Positions 21,139 to 32,949 of a stretch of 64,000 nt of DNA are shown piece by piece (position 1 is the first letter of the stretch; each line of letters starts with the position of its first letter). The stretch comes from Argyresthia goedartella (lineage: Eukaryota; Arthropoda; Insecta; Lepidoptera; Argyresthiidae). The stretch spans positions 29,220,383 to 29,284,382 of the forward strand of contig OX463814.1 in NCBI GenBank assembly GCA_949825045.1, read 5' to 3'. Position numbers and translations under genes: made by a program. The notes below the pieces were generated by a model. It made no database searches, was not told where the DNA came from, and was given only the letters and a program-made list of their open reading frames with translations.

Positions 21139-21755
21139 GATCGGAACGATACTTACTCACAATTTGCAGTAACTCAATTTTATTGGACCCTCCAGTCTAT
21201 AACCCAAACGAGGGAACCCTAAACCACAACTTAAACAATGCTGTTTTCCTTAAACAATAGGAACCGAGTTTTATATCTATATAAATTCTGTAAATACAAT
21301 TTAGTTTCCCTTTATCATTATAACACACCCAGATAGTCAATATTAGTTCAAGTTATAAATTGCTATAAACTGAAAACAATGTAATAGCCTGCTATCAATA
21401 GATGTAACTACCTATGTTAACCAAACATTCATTAGCATTACTAGACCACTAATAGATTGACTAACTGGTACTTCAATGCAAATTTCAATTCACCTACAAT
21501 GTACCTAAGTTGAGTACCTACTATTCTGAGTCACATCTCAGTACAACTGGTCATTTAGGGAAAACTGTTATATCTGTCTGTCTACTACCAGCAATAGACT
21601 TATAGCTTACAATACTACCAATCTATGTGGATACAGGAACAACACCAAGTTAGCTAATAACCGCCTATACCTACAGATTGATAGTCCCAAATCGTGGGTT
21701 CCTGGAGCCCTTGACGGCTGCAAATCTCAGGAAACCACGCTCTTGCTACCAAAAT

Positions 21756-22299
21756 TGTTCAGGCCTCTCGGCACCTAATGACCTCGCAGGGGCCCATCAG
21801 CTACGAGGTAGCGTAGCGATCAGATGCCAAGAAGTGTGAACGTCGGCGATTCACCGAGCTATTAATTATGGAGTCGATCTAACCTGGTCTGTGCTTCGGT
21901 CCCGTCAACTTCCTGTCTCTCTGCAAGGCCCGGGTGCACCCTAGGCTCTTCTTGGTAGACAGGTTCTTCAGCCAACCAGGTATGACTGGCAGGCCAGCTT
22001 CGACGAGCACAGTGTTCCAACACAGGTTATGTTACGTGGGAAAAACCAATCGGCCACGTAAATGCGAACTTTATCTGGTTCGGGGAACCACAACACACTC
22101 AGCTATATAGACAATCCTGAGGGGAACCCGAATACATTCCAGATGGCTTGCGATTTAAATTCAATACCCTAATCAATACGCGTTACATTGCGAGGGCTTT
22201 TCGTCTCTCAGTTGTCAAAAACTGCTAGGTTGGCAGCAACGTCAAATTCAAAATGGCCGTTCCGAAACCATCGATCGAATATCGATTTTGAATCGAACA
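21756..22299 (-). repeat. BEL-1 5' LTR
   Basis: 544 bp, carrying the element promoter by position. Just inside it (minus strand, about 21755 downward) lies tttggtagcaagagcgtggt. This begins TGG and partly complements the 3' end of a tRNA ending GCTACCA, as in initiator tRNA-Met, so it is the likely primer-binding site. Confidence 0.95.
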
Positions 22300-22314
22300 A
22301 TTATTATTATTTAG

Positions 22315-23009
22315 GAATATTCTGTGTTATTGTTCTAGTGTAGTAATGAGAGCAGAATTGCCCAATATATGGACTAGCAATCTCTTTGTCGTGCAACGCA
22401 AATGCTCGCCCATATAGGAAATGTACGTGGCTCAACCACGGTCCAATATTCTAGAATATTGCCACAATCCTGTCTTGTTGATATTCGCATCACTTCGTAA
22501 AAGGAATAAGGGCACGTACCCAGAGCACCGAATTCTTATTGATTCGTAAACACGATTACAACGTGTCATCGAATAAATGCATAATAAGGAACTAGATTGT
22601 TCAAAATCATGAGCTGAGTCGATTTCACTGACTTTAAATATAAGTCACATTTTTTGGCAACTATTTGCTTTTTATAAAAAAATGAGTTGGGCAGTAAAAG
22701 GTTATGATGGGTTTATTCAATGACACGTTTTATAGAAACCAAAAACATACAACAAGCGTGTCGAAAGAATCTCGAAGTTATCAAAGAATTAATTGTTTTA
22801 GTCAATAAAGAACATCGGCGCTTTTTTTTCTCATTTATCCAAAGCGTCTATGAACACCATCTATATCAAAGAAAATGTATTCTCCATATACAATGTTTCA
22901 TAGTGGTAAGAAAGACATTTCATGCCAGATAAAATATATTGTATGAATTGGAAATTAAATTACTTTTTCCATTACTGTACTTATTTAAATTAATATACAA
23001 GTATACGTT
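22315..23009. other. No supported gene
   Basis: AT-rich sequence between BEL-1 and the BEL integrase relic. The 70-codon ORF at 22720 lacks any recognisable motif. Confidence 0.5.
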
Positions 23010-24345
23010 GAGACGTGCAGAAGATTACCGTCAGACGTCGACAGCGACATGCCGGACAGGGCCAAGTTTTAGCTGCTCAAACACGTGCAAAGTGAGTCAT
23101 TTGGTCAAGAGCTATTAAGGAAGGTAAGCCGTTAGTTCGTAGTAGTAAGCTACGAACATTGTCCCCTTACCTGGACGAATGCGGTGTGCTGCGCTGCGAA
23201 AGCCGTATCGGAGCTGCTCATGGTGTCGACGCTGAAGTGAAGTATCCTGTGATCCTGGATGGCAGATATTGCATACCTAGGCTGATCGTTAGGTTTTATC
23301 ATGTCAAGATTGCGCACGCCATCCAAAGAACTTAAGCAGAGGTGCTGGATCATCACATTAAGACCCAGAGCTAAGACTGTTGTCTCGCAGAGTATGTTCT
23401 GTAGGATATGCCAGTTTCAATCAGTGGTTCCTCATATAGGACACTTACCGGAGGCTCGAGTAGCCATTATCAACGCCCATTCTCTCATTGTGGGTTCGAT
23501 CTATTAGGTCAACGGAGGTCATAGTCACGAGACACAAGGAAAAAAGGTATGGAGTTATATTTACTTGTCTACCCATATTATGAGCGGTGTTCTTAGATAT
23601 TGTCACCTTACTGACCCCTCACGTGACACTCTGATAATGGTTCGTGCTGCCATGCGGCACAGAACCATGGCGGCTGGCCTCATCACCTATACTCCGACAA
23701 TGGGACAAACCGGCGAGGAACCAACATGGAGCTATAGAAGGCCATGCAGGAGATGGATGATAAATTAAAAGATGAATGCTCTCACAACGGCACCGAATGG
23801 TCTTTCAACCCGCCGGCGAGTCTCCACTGGGGTGGGGCTTAGGAAGTCAAGATCATTGTATATAGTCGACCCCTTACCCACATGTCGGTGAAATCCGCCA
23901 GCAGCGAAGCCCTAACAACGTACCATTTTATGCTAGGGAGTTCGTCTAATGTGCCGTTGCCTGGAGCGTTTGACGATTGGGACCACATTCTCCGAGAGCT
24001 GTGGCGTAAGGCTCAGCTCAGATATGTGTTGGAATAGGTGGATCCGCGAAGCCTAGCCTGAGCTACTGCCAAGGAAAAAGTGCAGTGGAGCAACAAGCAC
24101 TTTTGGTTGTTTTTTGCAATGTACACTAAATCACCACAGCAGGTTGGTGATTTAGTGTAAATTGCCGATCAGGACGCTCCGCACAAAGTTTGGCCGAGGG
24201 GCGTTATATGTTGGTTGCTCCCAGGCAAGGATGGCAGGGTAGGGCAGGGCGTTTTCACCTTAACCATACGTAAGGTGAAAACGAAAGCGCTCTGCTGGAC
24301 GCGTCACGTGCATCCCAGTTTTACAGTGCTGAGTCAGCACCAGGG
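23010..24345 (+). pseudogene. Degraded BEL/Pao integrase region (third lineage)
   Basis: Plus-strand fragments in changing frames recall the end of BEL/Pao pol. These are LSPYLDECGVLRCESRIGAA near 23159-23218, then KYPVILDGRYCIPRLIVRFYHVK (integrase zinc domain start) to about 23310, FSHCGFDLLG near 23480-23510 (core start), a 'phenylalanine-asparagine-proline-proline...' stretch near 23805, then HFMLGSSSN near 23920, and VGDLV...DQDAP...WPRGVICWLLPGKDGRV near 24143-24240. Many frameshifts and stops make it a relic. LTRs were not found. Two short perfect palindromes (24122-24159 and 24250-24283) lie inside it. Confidence 0.65.
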
Positions 24346-24359
24346 TGGGGAATGTAGCC

Positions 24360-25134
24360 GACGGACAGAAAAAGGATTTAGTTTAGTCGTTTAGTCTCTT
24401 TTTATTGTTCTTTATGGTTATAGTTCAATGTTTCATTTGTCACGATTTTGGTATGTCAAAGTCAGTTAGTGAATTGTCTAAATTGCCTCAAAAGAAAAAT
24501 ATATGTTTTCATCAGTTTCCTTGTAGTTTCCTTCAAAGTGTAGTTTCCTTCGTCTGCAAGCGATGAATTACAATCTGCCCCTTGAGGTACTACAGGTGGG
24601 TAAGATAGAAAAAATTTAAATAAACTCCAACAAGTACCACTCACTAGGGATATTCATTCGCCCCAATCGTAATGTTGGGCGAGATACAATTACATTTTCA
24701 ATTAACGACAGTAAAACGGCCAATGAAAATTAACGATACGGTTTGCCAGTTTGCGGTCCAGCAAAATCAATGCTTCACTCGCTTTGAGTTAATCGTTTAG
24801 TTTTACTACGTAATGGGTAGGTTTTGGCTCTATGAAATGTGTTTGTATAAAAAACCGACTCTCATGATTATTATGTGGAGGGGAGGACCATAAAGATTTT
24901 ATAAATTTGGGAAAAATAACTATTGAGGACGTCCATTAATTACGTGAAGAGTTTTTGAAGATTTTCTGGTATGATTTGGCTCGATCAATGAGCTGAGATA
25001 AATCATTATTTTTGTTAAATACTGATATTTAGGATTGATAAGATCGTAGTCAAGAATCACAGTGACTCAATTTAGCATTAAAATACAAATGGGAACAACT
25101 ATAATTAGCTATGTATTATATGTATATATACATA
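24360..25134. other. No supported gene
   Basis: AT-rich sequence between the BEL integrase relic and the mariner-type TIR. Only short ORFs without motifs were seen. Confidence 0.45.
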
Positions 25135-25210
25135 GTCGGTCCATAAGTTCTGTCACAAATATTTTGCCGCATAGTAAATAATACCAAGTTTTATTTTATT
25201 TAATACTATA

Positions 25211-25735
25211 TGTTAAATCCACGCCACAACCGAAAGGGGTGGAATCTTGGTAGGGTTGTTTTTCAGTGGAATGTCACAAAGTAGTACTGACCTTGACGCC
25301 GACCGGCATTCGAAAGCTCAATTCGAGGCAGGAGTACGGGATGAGGAACACAAGGGTGGGGGGTGATGGGAGTCGAATCTTACTCGCGTCGCAGCCCGCT
25401 GATGGTGCCGTCGTGATGCTGCCGACTACAAGGGTCGCTATCCGAACGCGACGAATTGGGGACCGAACCACTTCAACCTTTCACAGCACGAAGCACTCAC
25501 TACGATGACGTGAAATCTGCTTATTTCCCGACGATTGTTCCGTGATTATTATAAATAACATTCAGCCAAGGCCCCGACGCCTGACCGCCGACAATTTTAA
25601 CATGTGCCAAAAAATGACAGCTAGCTAGTTTGTTTTTTTCTATGCAAGTGACAGCTAGCTAGTGATGTCCCGATCACTCGCGGTCGATCCGCGCAACAAA
25701 AACCGAGGTGCGTTCCGAAGCATAAATATTAAACA
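25211..25735 (-). repeat. BEL-2 3' LTR
   Basis: 525 bp starting tgttaaatccacgcc and ending ataaatattaaaca. Differences from the 5' LTR include cacaacc/ctcaacc, cgaggc/cgtggc, cgtcgca/cgtcgta, ttttaaca/ttgtacca and cgaagc/cgacgc. Confidence 0.93.
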
Positions 25736-25999
25736 GTCACCCGCCCGGACAGGCCCAAACCTGTCCCTAATCAATAGGAAGTCGAGAAAGTGTTGCGACC
25801 GCTCTCTTGAGGACCGAGTCCCCCACCTTGACTTCTGCTGATCGAGGCGTGCTATCCCGAACCGTGTACAAATTGAAGATCCGTCCTCGTCTCCATCTCA
25901 ATGATGGCAGGTTCGCATCCTTAATCAGCACCAAATCACCGACTTGAGGGGGGCTCGTCCGGTCAGTACACTTAAGGCGCTGCTGCAAGATGTGCAAGT

Positions 26000-27566
26000 A
26001 GTAGTTATAAAGGCAAAGGTAAAAAATGCGATCCCAATAATTACCGTCCGATTGCAATAATACCTGCTATAGCAAAAAAATTTGAAAATGGCTTAAGCAT
26101 TCGATTGGTTCAACACCTATCATTGACCAATGCACTATCCGAGCGCCAATATGCATATCGTCAGGGCCACTCAACAACTATGCTTGCCCGTGAGGTCGTG
26201 CTTCGCATCCTGAGCGCTCGTGAACATCAAATGCAGGTAGCCGTCTTGTTTTGTGACCTCTCCAAAGCGTTTGACGTCGCAGATCATGATGTGCTCGGAA
26301 TGAAGCTGAAGTATCATGGAATCGACGGCCCAGCACTAAATCTAATAAGGAGCTTCTTAAAAAATCGTACTCAATATGTTTTAGGGTCCGGAGGTAACCT
26401 AAGATCCGACGGAACCATGACAGACGTGGGTGTACCTCAAGGCTCCTCACTGTCAAATCTTGCCTTCTCTCTCCTCCTGAATGACTTACCGAAGATTACC
26501 ACTGACGGTGAATTGTTCATGTTCGCAGATGATGTAGCATCTGTAGTCACGGGCAAAACTCTTGACTCACTAGAGTTCACACTCAATAAAGTCGCAAACC
26601 AATTATGGCATTGGTTTAAAAAAAACGGCCTCGCACTCAATCTAACAAAGACTCAAGTAATTAATTTCGACCTTTCCGGACGCAGGAGACGCTTACTAGA
26701 TATACGCGTCGAGGAAACGAGAATTGAACAAGTCTCCTCCGCATCATTTCTCGGTTTTGTCATAGACCAGACAATGACCTGGGAGCATCACATACAAAAG
26801 CTATGTGGTAAATTGGGTAGCGCCTGTTTTGCGCTCAGTAGACTATCGTCAACACTTCCTAAAGAAGCGGTTCGGACCTGCTACTTCGCCACAGTGCAGT
26901 CAGTCCTGTCATACGGAATCGAGTTCTGGGGGCGCGCTGCTTACTGGGAGCGTATCTTCAGACTTCAGAAACGAGCCGTACGACTGATTGCACGTGTGGC
27001 CCAGGACACATCCGCCAGACCGCACTTTGTGGCGCTTGGAATAATGACATTGCCATCCCTACTCATTTTTCATGTTGCTACTCATGTGAGAGTCAATGTT
27101 GGTAGTTTACCTAAACGTGGTGACCAAAACAGTCACACTACAAGAGGTGCAGATAAACTAGCCAATGTCCCTCATAAATTAGAAAAAATGGCCAAAACAA
27201 TACGGGTGATGGGTCCGAAGGTGTACAATTTGCTACCGGACGACATTACCAATGCACCGAGCTTCCTAAACTTTAAAATTAAACTAAAAAAGTGGCTTGT
27301 CAAGAAGTCGTTCTACTCCTATGAAGAATTCATAAATTTTAAAGAACGACATACATAAGTAAATATTATTTTAATAAAAATTAATTCTTTTAATTGTACC
27401 AATTATATTACATTATACTCCTACGGGTAATGACAACTTCCTTATTAATGATGTGGCAAATGTTTCCTTTATCTAATTTTATTTTATACATTTTATTAAT
27501 TTTTTGAATTTTGTTTGACTTGTAATGTATATTACCAATAAATGATGTCTTATGTCTTATGTCTTA
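26000..27566 (+). mobile_element. 5'-truncated LINE inserted in BEL-2 pol
   Basis: It is inserted between the codons for the two halves of the BEL-2 'W-S-L-E-Y-L-H-I-L' region. It starts inside ORF2 and ends with a short tandem tail (atgtcttatgtcttatgtctta), typical of CR1/Jockey-like LINEs. 5' truncation and a 3' tandem tail are marks of target-primed reverse transcription. A clear target duplication was not found. Confidence 0.88.
26105..27358 (+). CDS. LINE ORF2 C-terminal part: reverse transcriptase
   Basis: 417 residues from the first ATG, but the frame is open from about 26008 (DPNNYRPIAIIPA, RT motif 1-2 region), so the true protein is truncated by the insertion event. RT motifs in order: VLFCDLSKAFDVADHDVL (first catalytic Asp), VGVPQGSSLSNLAFSLLLND, and MFADDVA (FADD near residue 140, coordinates 26522-26533). 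A thumb-like region and an Arg-rich C-terminus follow. The endonuclease domain is lost, so it cannot mobilise itself. The frame has no internal stops, which suggests a young copy. CR1/Jockey group by eye; the exact clade needs a tree. Confidence 0.88.
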   Translation: MVQHLSLTNALSERQYAYRQGHSTTMLAREVVLRILSAREHQMQVAVLFCDLSKAFDVADHDVLGMKLKYHGIDGPALNLIRSFLKNRTQYVLGSGGNLRSDGTMTDVGVPQGSSLSNLAFSLLLNDLPKITTDGELFMFADDVASVVTGKTLDSLEFTLNKVANQLWHWFKKNGLALNLTKTQVINFDLSGRRRRLLDIRVEETRIEQVSSASFLGFVIDQTMTWEHHIQKLCGKLGSACFALSRLSSTLPKEAVRTCYFATVQSVLSYGIEFWGRAAYWERIFRLQKRAVRLIARVAQDTSARPHFVALGIMTLPSLLIFHVATHVRVNVGSLPKRGDQNSHTTRGADKLANVPHKLEKMAKTIRVMGPKVYNLLPDDITNAPSFLNFKIKLKKWLVKKSFYSYEEFINFKERHT

Positions 27567-30500
27567 CTCAAGGGACCACCGTTTCCAAAAATCTTGAGCC
27601 ATCTGCTGCAACATCTGCCACCTAGTTAACCGACTTAACTTAACATCACCGAATGGGTATTCTGGCAGGGCGTTAAGGGGCTGACCTATCAGGAAGTGAC
27701 CCGGCGTCAACGCTTCCAAATCATTTGGATCCGAACTGAGCGGGCACAACGGACGCGAGTTCAGTGTCATTTCAATTTAACAGAACAGCGTCGCAAGCTC
27801 TTCAAAGCGTAGAGAGGTCTCACCGATGATCCTCGTCAGGTGCGACTTAGCCGATTTAACCGCAGCCTCAAAAATTCCTCCCCAATGGGGACATCCCGGC
27901 GGACTGAAAACCCATTCAATCCCTCGTCGGGAGCAATTCGTAACGATGGCGTCCTGGTTACCGTTCAGGAATTGAGTGACCTCCTGCAGATATCGCCTGG
28001 CTCCGACAAAATTTGTGCCGTTGTCCGAACTGATTAATGTCGGGAGGCCCCTTCGTGAGACGAACCGATCTAGACAAGCGATAAATGCCTCTGTAGTGAG
28101 GTCACTGACCACCTCCAAGTGGACTGCCTTCGTGGCCAAGTACACAAAGACGCAAAGGTATGCCTTCACTAATCTGGCGTTCCGTAGCTAAGAAGACTTG
28201 ACCATGAATGGTCCCGCGAAATCCGTTCCGACACCCGCAAAGGGCCGGATTTCGTTAACCCTATCCGAGGGCAAATCGCCCATCTGGGGCTGCATCATAG
28301 CCGCCTTGGCCCGATAACAAGGCAGGCACCGAAATACGATGCTACGCACTAAGCGTCTTCCCGATAGAATCCAGAACTCGCGCTGGAGAAACGCCATCAA
28401 GGCGTGGCATCCGACATGCCCATTCCGAATGTGTCGATCCTGTATCAATAATTCGACCAACTTCCCTTTCCTAGGGAGTAACAACGGGTGGCGAGCCGCA
28501 TAAGGCAGGTTGGCATTCCACAGCCGACCTCCTACCCTCAGCAATCCTTAAGGGTCAATAAACGGGTTGAGCCGAGCCACAGCTCCCTTCAGTTGGACGC
28601 GTCCGCGTCTCAGAATGTCCAGTTCGGACTTAAAGTGCACCGTATGCACGTTCCGTACCAATGCGAACAACGCATGGTTCCGTTCCCGTGGTGTCAGGAC
28701 CTGTGTCCGCACCCGTTGTGCCTCAGAATTGCGACAATTCCGCGCAAATCGGAAGATCCAGTCACATTGACCAGCTTGTCGAGGGAGCTGTACCGTTCCA
28801 GCAGGCTGAACTCCTCTTCCGGCTCTGGTTGCGTCGTACAGACACCGACTGTCAAGGCGCCGTTCGCCGAGGTAACGCGCGGACTCATTGGCCAATCCGA
28901 TTCGGCTTGAGTCAACCATTTTGGACCCCACCACAAGGGATGTCCAACTAACTCCGGAGCGTGACACCCATGAGACGCACAGTCTGCTGGGTTCATTTCC
29001 CCTGGAACATGTCTCCAGATTAAGGGAACCTCCGAATTCAAAATCTGCGAAACCCGATTCGCCACAACAATCTCCAGCTTGTGAACTGAAGCCTTCAGCC
29101 AGCATAACACGATCTGGCTGTCCGTCCAAGCGTAGACCGTATCTTCTAACGCTATTGACCCACGAAGAACCGTCATCGTGTGGTTGAGCAGATGAGTCAG
29201 GAGAGCCGCTCCTGAAAGCTCTAATTTGGGAATGGTCAGGCGAGTGCGCAACGGCGCAACCTTGCTCTTGGCCATGACCAACCGCACATCAACCTCCCCC
29301 GAGGAGTCGACCGTACGCAGATACACCGCAGCTCCGTAGCCCTTCTCCGAGGCATCGCAAAACCCATGCAGGGTGGCGGTGTATCGTTTGGTGGGGACTA
29401 ACCTTTGCGGCAGTGAAATCCGATTGATGCCAGGGAGGGTCGAAAAGAACGATTCCCACTCTGAGCTCAATAACCCGCCGATCGGGTCGTCCCATTTCAG
29501 CTCAGCAGACCACAATTGCTGCATAAAATACTTGAGCTGAAATGTTACCGGGGTGATCCACCCGTTTGGATCAAATGTCCTAGCCACCGTTGAATGGACA
29601 TTCCGTTTCGTCCAGACCTTCGGGGAGTCCAACTCGACCCGATACGAAAACATGTCTGACACCGGCTGGTACTGGACGCCTAATGTGGTAGTCATCCGGA
29701 AGACCAGACAGTAACTCTGGAGAGTTCGACATCCATTTCCGGAGCTCGTAACCTCCACCCCGTAAGATCTCAGCTAGCTCGTCCCGTCGAGCGAGCGCCT
29801 CCTCAACGGAATCTGCACCGGTACAGATATCGTACAAGTAGAGATCCAGCTCCAGGATTGCTGCTCCTCTAGGGAAATTTAACCTTTCTCGATCCGCTAA
29901 CTCCCGCAGAGTGCGAATCGCCAAATAAGGACTAGACCGTAGCCCGTACGTGTTGGTGTTCAGCTCGTACACCTTGATGGGCTGATCTGGGCTCTCTCGC
30001 CACAGTATCAGCTGATACCTTCTATCGTCAGGGTGAATGACCGTCTGCCTAAACATCATCCGGATGGCAGCTACAAACACAACATTGTGTCGACGGAACC
30101 GTGTGATAACATCCGCGATGTCATGGTTCAACTTCGGCCCTGAATGCAAACACTGGTTCAGGTTCATGCCGTTAGATGTTGATGCCGATCCATCAAACAC
30201 TACCCGTATTTTGCCCTCCGGGGTCCTCAAGACCGCGTGATGAGGCAGGAAGCAGTGGTCTTCACGCTTCCAGTCGATACACGAAACCGACAAAAGGATG
30301 AAGTCGACGTACTTCTGCCGGAAAATTCCGTCACGCTTCATGCGTCGTTCCATCGACAGAAGCCGCGTCGCGGCTGCATGGTGTGAACTGCCCAGCGGTG
30401 GGCGATCACTCCGGAATGGAAGACGTGTGAGAAATCGACCTGACCGAAGGCGACCAGTATTGTTTCGATAAAACTGTTCACACTCTTCTTCAACCGGGTC

Positions 30501-31145
30501 CAACCGGCGGACCGTAGGTGGTTCCTCCACCTCCCAAAACTTCTGTATCACCTCCGAGAGTACAGAACCGAATAAGGGACTATTAGTCGCTAGGCGTGGG
30601 GCAGCCGGCATGACCGGACCCATTACCGCATGGCCCAGTCTGGTGTTGACCGAAACCAGACCAGTCGCCTGCAACACGTGGACACCTGACACTAACAGGT
30701 ATCCCAAGGCATCAACACCCAATAAAATGTCTACTGGGCCCGGAATATCAAACTCCGGGTCAGCCAGTGACAACCCAGCGACCAACTGTCGCACCGAGGG
30801 CGACAACCGTACGTGAGGGTGTGAGCCCATCACATTAGGCATGACTAATGCCGTGACCGTCAGATTCACCGATGATTCCTCCCGTGACGAGAGAGTAATC
30901 CGACATACTCCCTTAACGGAACCGACTTCCGTGTTCCCAATTCCCCGAATGGAATGTGGATACTCCCTTACCGAAATGCCCAACCGTCTTACAAGGTTGC
31001 ACGAGACTAAGTACCCCTGGGCCCCCGAGTCCAATAGTGCTCGTCCCACACATGATTTGCCGTCCGAACTCCACGCTATCACAGAGGCGGTGGGGAGCAT
31101 GACCGTCTGTGGAGTGGCGGCACCCTGTAAGTGGGCGGCGTGTCC

Positions 31146-32949
31146 CTAGCGGGAACCTCTGCGGGATCCGAACCCGCTGAGACCTCCGTCGGCCTTGGAG
31201 TAACTCGGCAGCTGATATGCAACCGGCATATCAGACCGTATGTGCACCAAGGGGTCCCAACCCGTATAATAGGCCCCTCGCTGTCCCGGTATCCGACCAT
31301 ACCGGACGGTGTACAGTGTGCCCGGTGCGCACCGTGGATGAATGGGGGAGAGCGGATCCAACCTGGGGCGCTGTAGGAATGGGGGCGACATACAACTGTT
31401 CGCCTCCCAGAGCGACGGGCAGGGTGGCGCAGAAGGTGGTGGGCTCCCAGCCTTCGCGCCACTCATAGGTGCCATCTGACACCCGCCCGTAACACGCGGT
31501 GAGCCAGCGGCCCGAAGTCCTCGCTGACCGTGGACAGCGGCGACCGAACCCCGGCTACCCCGCATGTTACCTCCCGCGCTGCCCCCTTCCCCTCGGGGGG
31601 GGTCCCGTCCGCGGGTGCCCCAGTCACCCCGTTGGTGACTCCCGTTGCCCGGAGGGGGACTTGGTCCGACCCTGGTTGGGCCCTGTGGCCGACCAACCTG
31701 AGTCCGGCCCTGGTGACCGTCCGAAGGGCCTGACCGATTCAGGCACAACACTTTGTGGTGCTTGCCACCACAGCACTCACAGGGGAACGCGCGCGAGCGC
31801 TCGCTCAGCGTGTGCGGCCCCAAACAACCGAAACACAATCGGTGACGGAAGACTATCTTCCTGCGGTCAGCTACCCCGATTGCCTTAAATTTGGCGCAAC
31901 TGGTCACGTCATGACCGGCACTGTCGCAGTGCACACAACCGTCACCCGACGGCGCGGCATTCAAAACGCCAAATTGTTTCGACCTCCCACCCACCCGCGG
32001 GGGCGGGGGGCGCGGCCCCTCCCGCATCCGCGCGGGTTGGCGCTGCACACTGGCCTCCGTGTCCAGTGTGTCACATCGCCTACATTCACCCTCCAAAAAA
32101 ATCTGTCAATTAGACGAGTGTGGGCAGTTCCGTGCTACTGCCCCCATGCAGCTGTTCAAACCGACTTTGAACAGCTGCAGGCAATCGTGACAAAACCATA
32201 TATAAAACAATGTATGACCATTGGTCTACCGGAAGACCAAGGTTCTGAAGGGCCTTAGTGGCCACCAGCACAGGGTTGAGCACCTGTACTCGGATGTCAA
32301 CATCCCGGGTTACTCTAGGGATGCTAAACAGCTTCCCTAGCTGCGCATCAACCAACCGCCGTTTGTGTTGGTAGCGGTCCAACAATATGGACCTTGCTAT
32401 ATCGTAGTTGCCCGCCGTGACCGTTAGATGACCGACCAACTCCTTCGGTTCACCCCGCAGAGCCATCAATAGTTGGGCCAACTTGTAGGCGTTGTCCAGG
32501 TCGTCCCGACCGTGGACCAAACTATCAAATAAATTGATGAAGGCCGGCCACTCATCAATTGCCCCACTGTAGGCCGGAATCTCCAGGTGTGGCAGCCGTC
32601 CAACAACACCCTTCGGGGGTGGGTCTCCGTTACCCTCCCCACGGTCATTCCTTCGCGACCGCTTAATTTTCTCCGCGCGACGCTCGATGTCACCCAAGCA
32701 TTCCATCGCTTGGTCAGCATCCGCGCAGAGCTGTTTCACTGTAGCCACCGAAGCTTCATCAGTAAGCTCGACAGCTTCAGCCACCGCAGCCAGCCGACAC
32801 ACCTTCCCGACGCGTGTCATTGCGTCCTCCACACGCTTGAGCAGGACATCATCCATGTCCGATCGCTCCACATACTGATGAGTATGGGCGAGCCATCTCA
32901 TTTCCTCCCGGACACCATTCCGCAGTACCGTCAAGGGTGAAGGTGCCAT
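31146..32949 (-). pseudogene. BEL-2 gag (frameshifted)
   Basis: It starts at an ATG at 32949 and keeps one frame to a TAA at 32110-32112. The N-terminal part includes the BEL gag region (IPAYSGAIDEWPAFINLFDS, then GNYDIARSILLDRYQHKRR). A seven-base T run on the minus strand (plus strand 32095-32101) shifts the frame. The second part, to 31146, has zinc knuckles CVHCDSAGHDVTSC and CECCGGKHHKVLC followed by a Pro/Gly-rich tail without the long tandem repeats of BEL-1. This second frame is the one that reaches the UAG at 31146-31148 and continues into pol. Confidence 0.88.

Larger units (their letters stand above)
14758..22299 (-). mobile_element. BEL-1: apparently intact BEL/Pao LTR retrotransposon
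   Basis: 7542-bp element on the minus strand bounded by 544-bp LTRs that begin TG and end CA. A 5-bp target duplication ATTAT lies at 14753-14757 and 22300-22304. Inside are one gag and one pol frame, in the same frame, separated by a single UAG. I found one difference between the two LTRs (acttcaaa against acgtcaaa near 15242/22241), so insertion was recent. Open frames, LTRs, a primer-binding-like site and the TSD are all present. It is inserted in the ATT tail of a SINE. Confidence 0.95.
25767..31145 (-). pseudogene. BEL-2 pol (broken, LINE-interrupted)
   Basis: Pol begins in the gag frame just after UAG 31146-31148. Protease LLDSGAQG is intact. The reverse transcriptase active site reads YLYD (29829-29840) instead of YVDD, and about seven codons are missing near 30290. 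A deletion with frameshift lies near 29740 and another shift near 28770. In-frame stops occur at 28548-28550, 28188-28190 and 27777-27779. Integrase motifs remain (GTDFAGPF, SSDNGTNF, PHWGGIFEA). The LINE at about 26000-27563 separates the last roughly 75 codons (25767-25999) from the rest. The element is incapable of autonomous movement. Confidence 0.9.

Noticed and set aside
31499..32258. Plus-strand ORFs of 129 and 167 codons
   Set aside because: Antisense of the BEL-2 gag Pro/Gly-rich region, with no domain of their own.
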